Numbered from the stretch's first letter, positions 31,529-40,438 are shown. The stretch: DNA of 64,000 nt from Hungatella hathewayi WAL-18680 (GCF_000235505.1 NZ_JH379027.1:878004-942003), one strand, 5' to 3'. Notes: a model not told the origin generated them from the sequence alone. Numbers and translations: made by a program.

Positions 31529-33340
31529 ATGAGTTTTGATTACGATGACGAGTTAGAGCATATTGAAGTCGACGAGGGGGCCTGGGAGAAGGCGTTTGAG
31601 GAAGAGAAATCGGGGACCAGAGCCAGTAAGCGGATGGTTGACGAGGATGCGGAACGGAAAGCCCGGGCCAATGCCAGAAGCATGGCAAGACAGCAGAAGA
31701 TTGCCAGGAATAAGCGCAGGAGACGGATTATCACCGCTATCGTGGCGGAGGTTCTGACCCTTGTGTTTATCTTTGGATATGCCTATGTGTACAAGATTTA
31801 TTCCAGACCGCAGCGGCTGGAATTCAAGGAAGACAATATTAAGAATACGGAACTGAGCGTGGATGACATCAAGAAGATGAAGGGCTACTGGATGATAGCC
31901 ATCTTCGGCGTGGACAGCCGCGGCACCAACGTGGGCAAGGGAACCAATGCCGACGTGAATATGATTGCCTGTATCAATCAGGATACGGGGGATATCAAGC
32001 TGGTGAGTGTGTACCGTGACTCTTATTTAAACATTGATGACAAGGGGTCTTACAATAAGATAAACCAGGCTTATGCGATAGGAGGACCGGAGCAGGCGGT
32101 TAAGGCATTAAACAAGAACCTGGATTTGAATATCACGGATTATATCACGTTTAACTGGAAGGGGGTGGCGGATGCCATCAACATCCTGGGCGGCGTGGAC
32201 GTGGAGATAACCAAGTCGGAGTTTAAATATATTAACTCCTTTATCACGGAGACGGTGAAGACAACCGGGATTGGCTCCCACCAGCTGAAAAGCTCCGGGA
32301 TGAACCATTTGGATGGCGTCCAGGCGGTGGCTTACGGGCGTCTGCGTCTGATGGACACGGACTTTGCCCGGACGGAGCGCCAGAGAAAGATTATCCAGCT
32401 GGCGTTTGAGAAGGCCAAGGTGGCGGATTATTCGGTGCTTAATAATATCCTGGTGGTGGTGCTGCCCCAGGTGGCAACCAGCTTGAGCTTCAGCGATTTA
32501 ACCAATGTGGCTTTGAATATCACCAAGTATAAGCTTGGCGAGACCGGAGGTTTCCCAACTGCCAAGGGCGATGCCAATATGGGTAAGAAGGGTCTCTGCG
32601 TTATTCCGCAGACACTGGAAAGCAATGTGGTGGAACTGCACAAGTTTTTGTTTGGCGACGAGGCATATACTACGACCGATACGGTGAAGAAGATCAGCGC
32701 GAAGATATCTTCGGATACGGGCATGTATTCCCAGGGCAAATCCCAGACAGGAAGCCAGATTCCGAAGGATAAGGATGAGCCGGAGACTTCCGCGACGAGA
32801 GAAACTACCACGGAGGAGGAGACTTCCTGGGAGGTGGAGACGGATGAGTATGGCAATCCGGTTATCTCAGGACCGTTCGAGACCGATGAGGATGGCAATG
32901 TAATTCCGAATTTTACAACAGGAAACGGAGAGAGTTCCTCCGGTGAATCGGAATCGGAGTCCGGAGATAATGAGAGCAGTTCGGCGGATGCCAACCGGCC
33001 AACTGGCTCCACCATGCCGGGACAGACCAGGCCGACAGGACCGGCCGATCTGCCTACCAGTCCGACCAGCGCTACGAAACCAAAAGAGACCACGACGCCG
33101 GAGACAACCTCCGGAGGTCCGGGACATAATAACGAACCGACGGCACCAGTGCCAAGTACATCGTTTGGGCCGGTAGCGACGGAGCCGGAGACTACGACAT
33201 CCGCAAGTCCGGGTGGAAGTCCGGGAGGCAGCTCAGGTGGGAACACGGGAGGCAGTCCAGGTGGAACACCGGGAACAACATCACCGGTATCGCCGGGAGG
33301 TACACCGGGAGAGGTGATTGGCAACGACGGACCGGGCTGA
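31529..33340 (+). CDS. LytR-CpsA-Psr (LCP) family protein with long Ser/Thr/Pro/Gly tail
   Basis: 603 residues. A charged cytosolic N-terminus of about 65 residues, one membrane helix (TAIVAEVLTLVFIFGYAY), then the LCP domain: IFGVDSRG, VSVYRDSYLNID, KINQAYAIGGPEQAV, LDGVQAVAYGRLR and DFARTERQRKII, including the Arg and Asp residues that bind the polyprenyl pyrophosphate. Residues about 415-603 are disordered Ser/Thr/Pro/Glu/Gly-rich repeats. LCP enzymes attach glycan polymers to peptidoglycan, so this is the likely ligase for the upstream cluster. Confidence 0.92.
   Translation: MSFDYDDELEHIEVDEGAWEKAFEEEKSGTRASKRMVDEDAERKARANARSMARQQKIARNKRRRRIITAIVAEVLTLVFIFGYAYVYKIYSRPQRLEFKEDNIKNTELSVDDIKKMKGYWMIAIFGVDSRGTNVGKGTNADVNMIACINQDTGDIKLVSVYRDSYLNIDDKGSYNKINQAYAIGGPEQAVKALNKNLDLNITDYITFNWKGVADAINILGGVDVEITKSEFKYINSFITETVKTTGIGSHQLKSSGMNHLDGVQAVAYGRLRLMDTDFARTERQRKIIQLAFEKAKVADYSVLNNILVVVLPQVATSLSFSDLTNVALNITKYKLGETGGFPTAKGDANMGKKGLCVIPQTLESNVVELHKFLFGDEAYTTTDTVKKISAKISSDTGMYSQGKSQTGSQIPKDKDEPETSATRETTTEEETSWEVETDEYGNPVISGPFETDEDGNVIPNFTTGNGESSSGESESESGDNESSSADANRPTGSTMPGQTRPTGPADLPTSPTSATKPKETTTPETTSGGPGHNNEPTAPVPSTSFGPVATEPETTTSASPGGSPGGSSGGNTGGSPGGTPGTTSPVSPGGTPGEVIGNDGPG
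33190..33325 (+). repeat. Gly/Ser/Pro-rich tandem coding repeat at the LCP C-terminus
   Basis: Short, imperfect units reading SPGG, GNTGG, SPGG, TPGTTSP and SPGGTPG in tandem. Base-level repetition makes it a likely site of length variation. Confidence 0.6.
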
Positions 33341-33365
33341 TCAGTGACCGGAAGAGACGGAAATA

Positions 33366-33396
33366 GAGAGGGATGCAGGGCGCATCCCTCTTTCAA
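33366..33396 (+). terminator. Terminator of the glycan cluster
   Basis: GAGGGATGC (33368-33376) pairs with GCATCCCTC (33382-33390), followed by TTTC. It closes the run of genes that ends with the LCP gene. Confidence 0.8.
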
Positions 33397-33529
33397 CATC
33401 ATTCAATCGACATAAAATTCCATTTCACAAAATCATTATACTTCCGTCACAATTTGGACACAAACCCTTGATATAGTATGGGCATAAAGATAAAAGAAGC
33501 AAGAAAGTATGAGAAAGGGGATTATGATT

Positions 33530-35254
33530 ATGTACGATGAAAAAAATAACAATCAGGAATTCAGTAGCAACGGGAATCCGGATGAACATAAAGCAGAAGA
33601 GATAACCACCAACTTTGTGATGAAGGATTCCGCACAGGAGGAGAGCAGCACTCAGGAGAACCAGGGACAGCAGATGACGGGAGGCGAGAGCCATGCCGGA
33701 CAGAGCCAGACGGTTACCGGTGAGGTGAGTCAGACGGCATCCTATGGGCAGAGCGGTTATGGACAGAGCCAGAGTCAGAGCGGTCAGACACTGGGCGGTC
33801 AGACACAGAGCAGCCAGAGCATGTATGGGCAGAACAGCCAGAACGGCCAGCAGAACCAGAATGCGCAGGGCCAGGGCCTGAACCAGTACCATCCGGGACA
33901 GCAGGGATACAGCCAGTACGGCCAGAACCGGTACAGCCAGAGCCAGTACGGTGAGAACCGGACTTCCGGCAGCTATCAGAATTCCTACATTCCACCGGAG
34001 CCTGCAAAGAAGGAGAAGAAGAAACATGGCATGGCCAGCAAGATTGCCGGAATCACGGCGGCGGCCCTGCTGTTTGGCACCGTGTCAGGCGGAACCATGG
34101 TGGGTATCAACATGATATCCGATTCCTTCCGGAAGGCGGAGTACCCGCAGGTCAGCCAGTCTGAGACGCTGGCAGATAACGGTGGGGTAAACCAGGCGGA
34201 GGATTCCACGGAAGCGTCCGGAAATGCCCAGGCAAGCGTGGCGCTGGCAACCGATGTCTCCAGTATCGTGGAGAAGGCCATGCCGTCGGTGGTAGCCATC
34301 AACAATACCATGTTATACCAGGGAAGCACCTGGTTTGGACAGACACAGACCTATGAGGTGCCGAGCAGCGGTTCAGGCATTATCGTGGGACAGAACGATG
34401 AGGAGCTTCTCATCGTGACCAACAACCATGTGGTGGCCGATTCCAGCACGCTGTCAGTGACTTTTATCGATGACACGGCTGTGAACGCGGCGATCAAGGG
34501 AACGGATGCCGAGTCCGATTTGGCGGTGATTGCAGTGCCGCTTAAGGATATTCCGGAGGGCACTTTGAGCCAGATCACCATCGCGACGCTGGGCGACTCC
34601 GATGATTTGAAGGTGGGCCAGGGCGTTATCGCCATCGGCAATGCCTTGGGTTACGGACAGTCGGTAACCGTAGGTTATGTCAGCGCTCTCAATCGTGAGG
34701 TGAGGACGGAAAATGATGTGACAAGAAACCTGCTTCAGACAGATGCGGCAATCAACCCTGGCAACAGCGGCGGCGCTCTGCTGAACATGAAAGGCGAGGT
34801 CATCGGCATCAACGCAGCCAAGTATTCATCCACCGAGGTGGAAGGCATGGGCTACGCGATCCCGATTTCCAAAGCGCAGGATATCATCAATAACCTGATG
34901 ACAAAGAAGACCAGAAATGAAGTGGCTTCCGAGAAGGCCGGCTACCTGGGAATTCAGGGTCAGAACATTGATGAAGAGATGGCGAAAATGTTTGATATGC
35001 CAACCGGTATCTTTGTATATAAGATAATCGAGGGCGGCGCGGCTTCCAAGACAGATTTGCGTGAGAAGGACATCATTGTGAAATTCGATGACCAGACCGT
35101 GAAGACCATGGCGAACCTTCAGGATATGCTGAAGTACTATGAGGAGGGTGAGACCGTAGATTTGACCGTCAAATCCCTGGAGAACGGAACCTATGTGGAG
35201 CGTACCGTAACGGTTACCCTGGGCTCCAAGGCCAGCATTCAGACAAATGAATAA
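33530..35254 (+). CDS. HtrA-like membrane serine protease with Gln/Gly/Ser/Tyr-rich N-terminus
   Basis: 574 residues from ATG 33530, favoured over ATG 33524 by spacing from AAGGGG. Residues 1-155 are low-complexity: repeated GQ, SQ, YGQ and NQ units with no hydrophobic core. One membrane helix follows (KIAGITAAALLFGTVSGGT), then a trypsin-like domain with His in TNNHVVAD, Asp in ESDLAVIAVP and Ser in NPGNSGGALL, and one C-terminal PDZ domain (GYLGIQGQNI to the end). It should degrade or refold damaged proteins outside the membrane. The length and composition of the cytosolic tail are unusual. Confidence 0.92.
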   Translation: MYDEKNNNQEFSSNGNPDEHKAEEITTNFVMKDSAQEESSTQENQGQQMTGGESHAGQSQTVTGEVSQTASYGQSGYGQSQSQSGQTLGGQTQSSQSMYGQNSQNGQQNQNAQGQGLNQYHPGQQGYSQYGQNRYSQSQYGENRTSGSYQNSYIPPEPAKKEKKKHGMASKIAGITAAALLFGTVSGGTMVGINMISDSFRKAEYPQVSQSETLADNGGVNQAEDSTEASGNAQASVALATDVSSIVEKAMPSVVAINNTMLYQGSTWFGQTQTYEVPSSGSGIIVGQNDEELLIVTNNHVVADSSTLSVTFIDDTAVNAAIKGTDAESDLAVIAVPLKDIPEGTLSQITIATLGDSDDLKVGQGVIAIGNALGYGQSVTVGYVSALNREVRTENDVTRNLLQTDAAINPGNSGGALLNMKGEVIGINAAKYSSTEVEGMGYAIPISKAQDIINNLMTKKTRNEVASEKAGYLGIQGQNIDEEMAKMFDMPTGIFVYKIIEGGAASKTDLREKDIIVKFDDQTVKTMANLQDMLKYYEEGETVDLTVKSLENGTYVERTVTVTLGSKASIQTNE

Positions 35255-35263
35255 ATGATGTTT

Positions 35264-35300
35264 CGGGGGCTTCCGCAAATGTGGAAGCCCTTATTTTGTT
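35264..35300 (+). terminator. Terminator of the HtrA-like gene
   Basis: GGGCTTCC (35267-35274) pairs with GGAAGCCC (35283-35290), followed by TTATTTTGTTTT. Confidence 0.9.
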
Positions 35301-35355
35301 TTCTAAACATATTGAGAAACTTTCTTAAAAGTGTCTAAAGTATGGGACATCGGGG

Positions 35356-35384
35356 TTGTGGGTTTGGCGGAAATCCGATATAAT
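35356..35384 (+). promoter_or_regulatory. Promoter of the ClpX-like gene
   Basis: TTGTGG at 35356-35361 and TATAAT at 35379-35384 with a 17-base spacer. Confidence 0.65.
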
Positions 35385-35439
35385 CACCCTATAAGAATTA
35401 ACAGGAACATTAACCGAAACCTCATGAAGGAGATGCAAA

Positions 35440-36900
35440 GTGGAAGATTTCGAGCAGTTTGATGATAAAGAGAAAGATAAAGAGAGCGGGAAAGAAGCTC
35501 TGAAGGAGACGGCGGCCGCGGAGACGGACGACAGCTCCGATGATGATTATGAGAAAATCTGTTATGTGTGCCGCCGGCCGGAGAGCAAGGCGGGGGCTAT
35601 GATAGAGATGCCAGGGGGGATGTGCCTGTGCCATGACTGCATGCAGAAGGCATTTGACTCGGTGACAAAGAGCGGGATGGATTTCTCCCAGATTCAGAAT
35701 ATGCCTTATATGAATCTGAACTTCAGTGATTTCAGCAATTTGAACACGCCGGAGATGGCCATTCCGAAGAAACAGAAGGTGAAGAAGAAATCGGCGGAGG
35801 ATAAGAATCCGGCCTTTGATATCAGGGATATCCCGGCCCCCCACAAGATTAAGGCACAGTTAGATGAGTATGTGATTGGGCAGGAACAGGCCAAGAAGGT
35901 CATCTCCGTGGCGGTTTACAATCATTATAAACGGGTATTCTCCCTGATGAATGAGAAGAAGCAGGAGGATGACGACGACGTCCGGATTGAGAAGTCCAAT
36001 ATTCTGATGATTGGTCCGACAGGAAGCGGCAAGACCTTCCTGGTGAAGACCCTGGCAAGACTTCTGGATGTGCCGCTGGCGATTGCGGACGCCACGTCCC
36101 TGACGGAGGCCGGCTATATCGGCGATGATATCGAGAGCGTGGTATCCAAACTTCTGGCCGCGGCGGACAATGATGTGGAGAAGGCGGAGCGTGGTATCAT
36201 CTTTATTGACGAGATTGACAAGATAGCCAAGAAGAAGGACACCAACACCCGGGATGTCAGCGGGGAGTCGGTGCAGCAGGAACTTTTAAAACTTTTGGAG
36301 GGCAGCCAGGTGGAGGTGCCGGTGGGCTCCAACCAGAAGAACGCCCTGACACCTATGACCACCGTCAACACGGACAATATCCTGTTTATCTGCGGCGGCG
36401 CCTTCCCGGATTTGGAGAAGATTATCAAGGAGCGCCTGCTCAAAAAATCCTCCATCGGATTTAACGCGGATTTGAAAGACAGGTATGAGGAGGAATCCGA
36501 TATCCTTACTTATGTGACAAACCAGGATTTGCGGACCTTTGGCATGATTCCCGAGTTCCTGGGACGTCTGCCCATCACCGTCACCTTCCGGAAACTGACC
36601 CAGGAGTTGATGGTGGAGATATTAAAGAAACCGAAGAACGCCATCTTAAAGCAGTATATCAAGCTGCTGGCCTTGGATGAGGTGAAGCTGGTGTTTGAGG
36701 ATGACGCCCTGGACTGGATAGCCGGTGAGGCGCTGAAGCGTGAGACGGGAGCCAGAGCGCTGCGGGCTATCATTGAGGATTTCATGCTGGATATCATGTA
36801 TGAGATACCGAAGGATTCCTGCATCGGTACCGTCATCATCACCAGAGCTTATCTGGAGAAGAGCGGCGGGCCGTTAATCGAGATGAGAGGGGGAGCGTAA
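35440..36900 (+). CDS. ClpX-like AAA+ unfoldase
   Basis: 486 residues from GTG 35440, supported by AAGGAG about ten bases upstream. A charged N-terminal tail of 40 residues precedes a four-Cys zinc-binding domain (CYVCRRP, MCLCHDCMQ). The AAA+ core has Walker A GPTGSGKTFLVKTLA, pore loop GYIGDD, Walker B IIFIDEIDKIAKK, and GMIPEFLGRLPI. The ClpP-binding IGF loop is present in KKSSIGFNADL. It differs in detail from housekeeping ClpX (tail, DD in the pore loop), so it may be a second ClpX-type unfoldase. Convergent with the S8 peptidase gene. Confidence 0.88.
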   Translation: MEDFEQFDDKEKDKESGKEALKETAAAETDDSSDDDYEKICYVCRRPESKAGAMIEMPGGMCLCHDCMQKAFDSVTKSGMDFSQIQNMPYMNLNFSDFSNLNTPEMAIPKKQKVKKKSAEDKNPAFDIRDIPAPHKIKAQLDEYVIGQEQAKKVISVAVYNHYKRVFSLMNEKKQEDDDDVRIEKSNILMIGPTGSGKTFLVKTLARLLDVPLAIADATSLTEAGYIGDDIESVVSKLLAAADNDVEKAERGIIFIDEIDKIAKKKDTNTRDVSGESVQQELLKLLEGSQVEVPVGSNQKNALTPMTTVNTDNILFICGGAFPDLEKIIKERLLKKSSIGFNADLKDRYEEESDILTYVTNQDLRTFGMIPEFLGRLPITVTFRKLTQELMVEILKKPKNAILKQYIKLLALDEVKLVFEDDALDWIAGEALKRETGARALRAIIEDFMLDIMYEIPKDSCIGTVIITRAYLEKSGGPLIEMRGGA

Positions 36901-36912
36901 GCTCCCCTATTC
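36889..36912. terminator. Hairpin at the convergent ends of the ClpX-like and S8 peptidase genes
   Basis: GGGGAGC-GTAA-GCTCCCC (36890-36907) covers both gene ends, which are six bases apart. There is no proper T tract on either strand, so it may be a weak terminator or an mRNA end stabiliser. Confidence 0.4.
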
Positions 36913-38640
36913 CCGCATAGCCAGAAAGGTCTGATATAAATCCAGTGTACCGTACCCCCACTCCCGGTTGGGGTATGTGTAGGCTGGATTTCTGTTTGCC
37001 CCGCGGATTAAGGCGGACTTGATGTTCCGGTAGTTCAGTACCGTGTCATCGCCCTGATTCATGCCCCAGGACATTAAGTTGGCCACGGCGCCCGCCACAT
37101 GGGCGGCGGCCACGGAGGAGCCGGTCATGCGGACCATAGGGGCCGGAGCGGTTCCGGTGGAGATACCCGGTCCGTACACATCCACTCCCGGGGCGGCAAG
37201 GTCCGGTTTCAGAAGCCCGTTTCTGGTGTTGCCCCGGCTGGAGTGAATAAAGAGACTGCCATTCATGTGGTTGTAGGTGCTGACCGTGATGGGGAAGGCG
37301 GCATTTCCCGGACCGGTGATGGTGGTGTAGGGGTCCGCCTGCAAAAAGACCGTGTCATCGGAGGTAAATCCATGGATGGGCAGCCAGATGTGGTAGATGC
37401 CATTCAGGAAAATGGTGTTGTAGACCCGGATGCGCCAGATGCCGGGAGTCGGCGCCTGAAAGCGCATGAAGATCAGCTGGTTGCCGGATACTCCCACCTG
37501 GGCCCGGTAGTTGACGGTGATGACGGTCTGCTCCAGGCGGAAGGTGACCAGGGTCTCATTGCCAAGAATCTGGGGAATCCGCTGGATGATCTCTCCTGTG
37601 GGGGAGACGAAGCCCACGGTATAGAGCTCCGGGGCGGTAGCCCAGAGTTCCAGGGTGAAGCCGGCTTCCCCGGGGGCCGCCCGAAGCTCCACCTCCTCGT
37701 ATTCCATGGATGGATTGAAATGTCCCATAAAATGATTTCGGTACCCCACCTCATTGCCGGCGGCGCAGACGGCCGCCACGCCCAGGTTCCGGCCCAAATC
37801 GGACAGGCGCAGTGACAGCGGGTCCGTGCCGTCATGACTGCCCTGGTTGGTTCCCAGACCGATGCAGATGGTGAGAGGAAGCTGGTACTGGGTGGCTACC
37901 AGGGTCAGGTAGGTGATGGCGGTCATGATGTCATTTTCCTGATAGGCGATGGCGTCCTCCCGAATCAGGAAGAAGTCACGGAGATACTGTTTGGCCGGTT
38001 TTAATTTGACCACGGCAAGGCTGCATTCAGGGGAAGCGCCGATGAAATCCTGGTTGGCGGTGGGACCGCCACCGGCAATGCCGGCCAGGAAGGTTCCGTG
38101 GCCGTTGGTGTCGGTGGAGGGAACGATGGACAGTGGGTCCGGAGAGCGGAGGGCTTCGTTAATCTGGTCGGCCGTGTAGGCGGTTCCGGTGAGAAACTGA
38201 AAATCGCTGCGCAGACCGGGCAGGGAAAAGGGCTGTCCCGGGATATTCTGGTCCCAGATACCCAGAATCCTTGTGGTCCCATCCGCTTTTCGAAAGATGG
38301 GATTCTGATAATCGATTCCCGTGTCAATCAGGCCAATCATGGCGCCCTGGCCTCTTAAGTTCAGGGTGGGCTGTTCGAACACAGGCAGAATTCCGGAAGC
38401 CGACATGCTGGTGGTGTCAAGCAGTGCGAAAAGCTTGGGAATGGCATCATAAGTATCGCGCTCAATGCTGATGGGCTGGGCGGTTTGAAGAGGGATATGG
38501 ATGATGGCGTATTCCGTGTTTACATATTCAATACAGGATGTGCCAAATTGTTCCATAAGTTGTTCCATAGACAGATTATTGTGCCGATGGATAAAGTCGG
38601 CGTAATCTTCGCCGGCGACATTGGATGTACAGGTGGCCAT
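36907..38640 (-). CDS. S8 family (subtilisin-like) peptidase, CspA/CspB-like, without signal peptide
   Basis: 577 residues from the ATG at 38640; two further in-frame starts lie upstream (38646, 38652) but GTGAG is better spaced from this one. Complete catalytic triad: Asp in IGLIDTGIDYQNP, His in DTNGHGTFLAGIAGG, Ser in MTGSSVAAAHVAGA. An insertion of about 200 residues between His and Ser is the jellyroll seen in Csp-type proteases. There is no signal peptide, so it is cytosolic or packaged in the spore. Csp proteases of clostridia act in germination; multiple paralogs are common. Specific role uncertain. Confidence 0.88.
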   Translation of the reverse strand: MATCTSNVAGEDYADFIHRHNNLSMEQLMEQFGTSCIEYVNTEYAIIHIPLQTAQPISIERDTYDAIPKLFALLDTTSMSASGILPVFEQPTLNLRGQGAMIGLIDTGIDYQNPIFRKADGTTRILGIWDQNIPGQPFSLPGLRSDFQFLTGTAYTADQINEALRSPDPLSIVPSTDTNGHGTFLAGIAGGGPTANQDFIGASPECSLAVVKLKPAKQYLRDFFLIREDAIAYQENDIMTAITYLTLVATQYQLPLTICIGLGTNQGSHDGTDPLSLRLSDLGRNLGVAAVCAAGNEVGYRNHFMGHFNPSMEYEEVELRAAPGEAGFTLELWATAPELYTVGFVSPTGEIIQRIPQILGNETLVTFRLEQTVITVNYRAQVGVSGNQLIFMRFQAPTPGIWRIRVYNTIFLNGIYHIWLPIHGFTSDDTVFLQADPYTTITGPGNAAFPITVSTYNHMNGSLFIHSSRGNTRNGLLKPDLAAPGVDVYGPGISTGTAPAPMVRMTGSSVAAAHVAGAVANLMSWGMNQGDDTVLNYRNIKSALIRGANRNPAYTYPNREWGYGTLDLYQTFLAMRE

Positions 38641-38783
38641 AGGCATTCTCACTTGATTGCATTTGTACTAATATATGCGGAAAGTGAATAATATCCCACT
38701 AGACGGAAGAGGATAACTATTGTAAAATAAACTAAACGATTGAATGGGCGGGAAGACGCCCCACCAGCGAGGAGGCGGGTTTT

Positions 38784-39251
38784 ATGTTATATATAGGAAT
38801 TGTTCTGATCATCTTGATACTGGATCTGGGAATCAAGGACACCATTGAGGAAACTGACAGCACATCATTCCCCAAGGACCTTGAGGGAACAAACGGGAAA
38901 ATTGTGCTTCACAAAAGCCACAACGACGGTTTTGCCATGGGCCTGTTCCGGAGCAAACCGGAGATGGTGAAGATGGTGCCTCTCATGGTCGTATCCGCGG
39001 TGGGCGGCATTTTCGCCTGGCTTTACCCAAAGAAGGGTCAGCATGTTGACAAACTGGCCATCGCCATGGTCCTGGGCGGCGCCCTCAGCAACGTCTATGA
39101 CAGACTCTACCGCGGTTATGTGGTAGATTATTTCTCCATCCAGTGGAAGAAGTTAAAAAAAGTGGTGTTTAACCTGGGAGACATCTTCATTTTCCTGGGA
39201 GCCGGTCTTTTGCTGGTGGCGGAGATTGTGCGGGATTTCAGAGAAAGGTGA
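38784..39251 (+). CDS. Signal peptidase II-like membrane protein (divergent LspA)
   Basis: 155 residues with four membrane segments. The C-terminal half keeps both catalytic Asp motifs of LspA: GGALSNVYDRLYRGYVVDYF and FNLGDIFIFLG. The N-terminal DQxxK motif is altered (LDLGIK) and the NxGxAFG motif reads HNDGFAMGLF. It therefore looks like an LspA paralog that may still be an aspartyl peptidase. GGAGG lies upstream. It is followed by the LacI gene seven bases later and so may share its transcript. Confidence 0.75.
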   Translation: MLYIGIVLIILILDLGIKDTIEETDSTSFPKDLEGTNGKIVLHKSHNDGFAMGLFRSKPEMVKMVPLMVVSAVGGIFAWLYPKKGQHVDKLAIAMVLGGALSNVYDRLYRGYVVDYFSIQWKKLKKVVFNLGDIFIFLGAGLLLVAEIVRDFRER

Positions 39252-39258
39252 ATGTAGT

Positions 39259-40239
39259 ATGGCAAGTATCAGAGAAGTCGCAAAGCGGGCCGGTGTGGCC
39301 GCCTGCACGGTTTCCCGCGTTTTAAACGGGACGGTTGCCGTGAGCCCGGAAACCAGGCAGAAGATTGAAAAGGCGATGGAGGAGCTGGACTATATTCCCA
39401 ATGAGCTGGCCAGGGGGATGTTTCGCCGGAAGGCCGGGATTATTGCCATGCTGGTGCCAAGCATCAAGCATCCTTTTTTTGCATCCCTTGCCGACTGTAT
39501 TGAGCGGAAACTGTACGAGCAGGGATACAAGCTCATGCTGTGCAGTACCTCCGACGATGTGGAGCGGGAGCGGGAATATCTGAAATTCTTAAAATCCAAT
39601 ATTGTGGACGGGGTCATTATGGCGGTGAGCAATCTGGATAAGGAGGATTATGAAGTCTTCCAGAAACCCATGATTATGCTGGATTACGATGCTGCCGAGA
39701 AGATTCCTGTGGTGGTCTCGGACCATCGCATGGGAGGCCGCCTGGCTGCTGAAGAGTTTATAAAAAATCACTGTAAGTACGTGATTCATCTGTGCAATGA
39801 TGAGCCGGCCAGCCGTGTCATCTCCTATGAGGCGCATCTGGAGCTGGAAGCTGTTTTGAAAGAGCAGGGAATTGACAGCCGAAAAGTGGAGATCAGGTGG
39901 AACAGCTTTGATTTCGACGGTTATTTTGAACTTGCCAGACTGATCTTGGAGAATTATCCGGAGATTGACGGAGTGATGGCCGCTGATATGCCTGCCATGG
40001 CATTTTTAAATGCGGCGCAGGCCCTGGGGAGGAAGATACCGGAGGAGTTTCGGGTCGTGGCCTATGACGGTACCTATGTGGTCAATATGAATCCGCAGAA
40101 AATGACGACGATTGTCCAGCCCATCGAGACGATCTCAGAGAAGGTAGTGGAGGTTATGATGAAGCTGGTGGATAAGGAGCCCATTGAGGTGCGGGATGTG
40201 AGAATCCCGGTAAGCATCCGGCAGGGAAAGACAACTTAA
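39259..40239 (+). CDS. LacI family transcriptional regulator
   Basis: 326 residues from ATG 39259. N-terminal helix-turn-helix and hinge: IREVAKRAGVAACTVSRVLN, then DYIPNELARG; the rest is the periplasmic-binding-like sensor (IAMLVPSIKHPFFASLAD, VDGVIMAVSNL, DGVMAADMPAMAFLNAAQAL, IVQPIETI). It sits directly upstream of an alpha-glucoside importer and hydrolase, whose promoter carries two palindromes of LacI type. It should repress that operon until a sugar or sugar phosphate is bound. Confidence 0.93.
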   Translation: MASIREVAKRAGVAACTVSRVLNGTVAVSPETRQKIEKAMEELDYIPNELARGMFRRKAGIIAMLVPSIKHPFFASLADCIERKLYEQGYKLMLCSTSDDVEREREYLKFLKSNIVDGVIMAVSNLDKEDYEVFQKPMIMLDYDAAEKIPVVVSDHRMGGRLAAEEFIKNHCKYVIHLCNDEPASRVISYEAHLELEAVLKEQGIDSRKVEIRWNSFDFDGYFELARLILENYPEIDGVMAADMPAMAFLNAAQALGRKIPEEFRVVAYDGTYVVNMNPQKMTTIVQPIETISEKVVEVMMKLVDKEPIEVRDVRIPVSIRQGKTT

Positions 40240-40327
40240 AAAAGATGCCGGATGGCCAGGGACAGGGACTTCCTATATGATGAGACATTATTCACATGAA
40301 AATCAGAGAAAAAAACAGGAAAACATA

Positions 40328-40356
40328 TTGACTTTGTAAAACCTAGAGCGTATAAT
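40328..40356 (+). promoter_or_regulatory. Strong promoter of the sugar ABC operon
   Basis: TTGACT at 40328-40333 and TATAAT at 40351-40356 with a 17-base spacer. Confidence 0.9.
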
Positions 40357-40370
40357 GCAAATATAAGACA

Positions 40371-40384
40371 TGAAACATGTTTCA
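40371..40384. promoter_or_regulatory. LacI-type operator O1
   Basis: TGAAACATGTTTCA is a perfect 14-base palindrome, just downstream of the expected transcription start, where a repressor would block RNA polymerase. Confidence 0.85.
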
Positions 40385-40391
40385 AACAACA

Positions 40392-40408
40392 GACCCCATA
40401 CCGGGGTC
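40392..40408 (+). other. Short hairpin in the sugar operon leader
   Basis: GACCCC-ATACC-GGGGTC lies between the two operators and is followed by an A run rather than T. It may stabilise the 5' end of the mRNA. Confidence 0.4.
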
Positions 40409-40424
40409 AAAAAAATAACTGAAA

Positions 40425-40438
40425 TGAAACACGTTTCA
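40425..40438. promoter_or_regulatory. LacI-type operator O2
   Basis: TGAAACACGTTTCA repeats O1 with one change, 54 bases downstream centre to centre, about five helical turns. A looped repressor complex is possible. Confidence 0.8.

Noticed and set aside
32428-33402. Pro/Gly/Val/Ser-rich minus-strand open frame opposite the LCP tail
   Set aside because: Arises from the repetitive Ser/Thr/Pro/Gly tail of the LCP gene read backwards.
40392-40408. Transcription terminator in the sugar operon leader
   Set aside because: The stem is followed by A and not T, and the downstream operon is clearly meant to be expressed.
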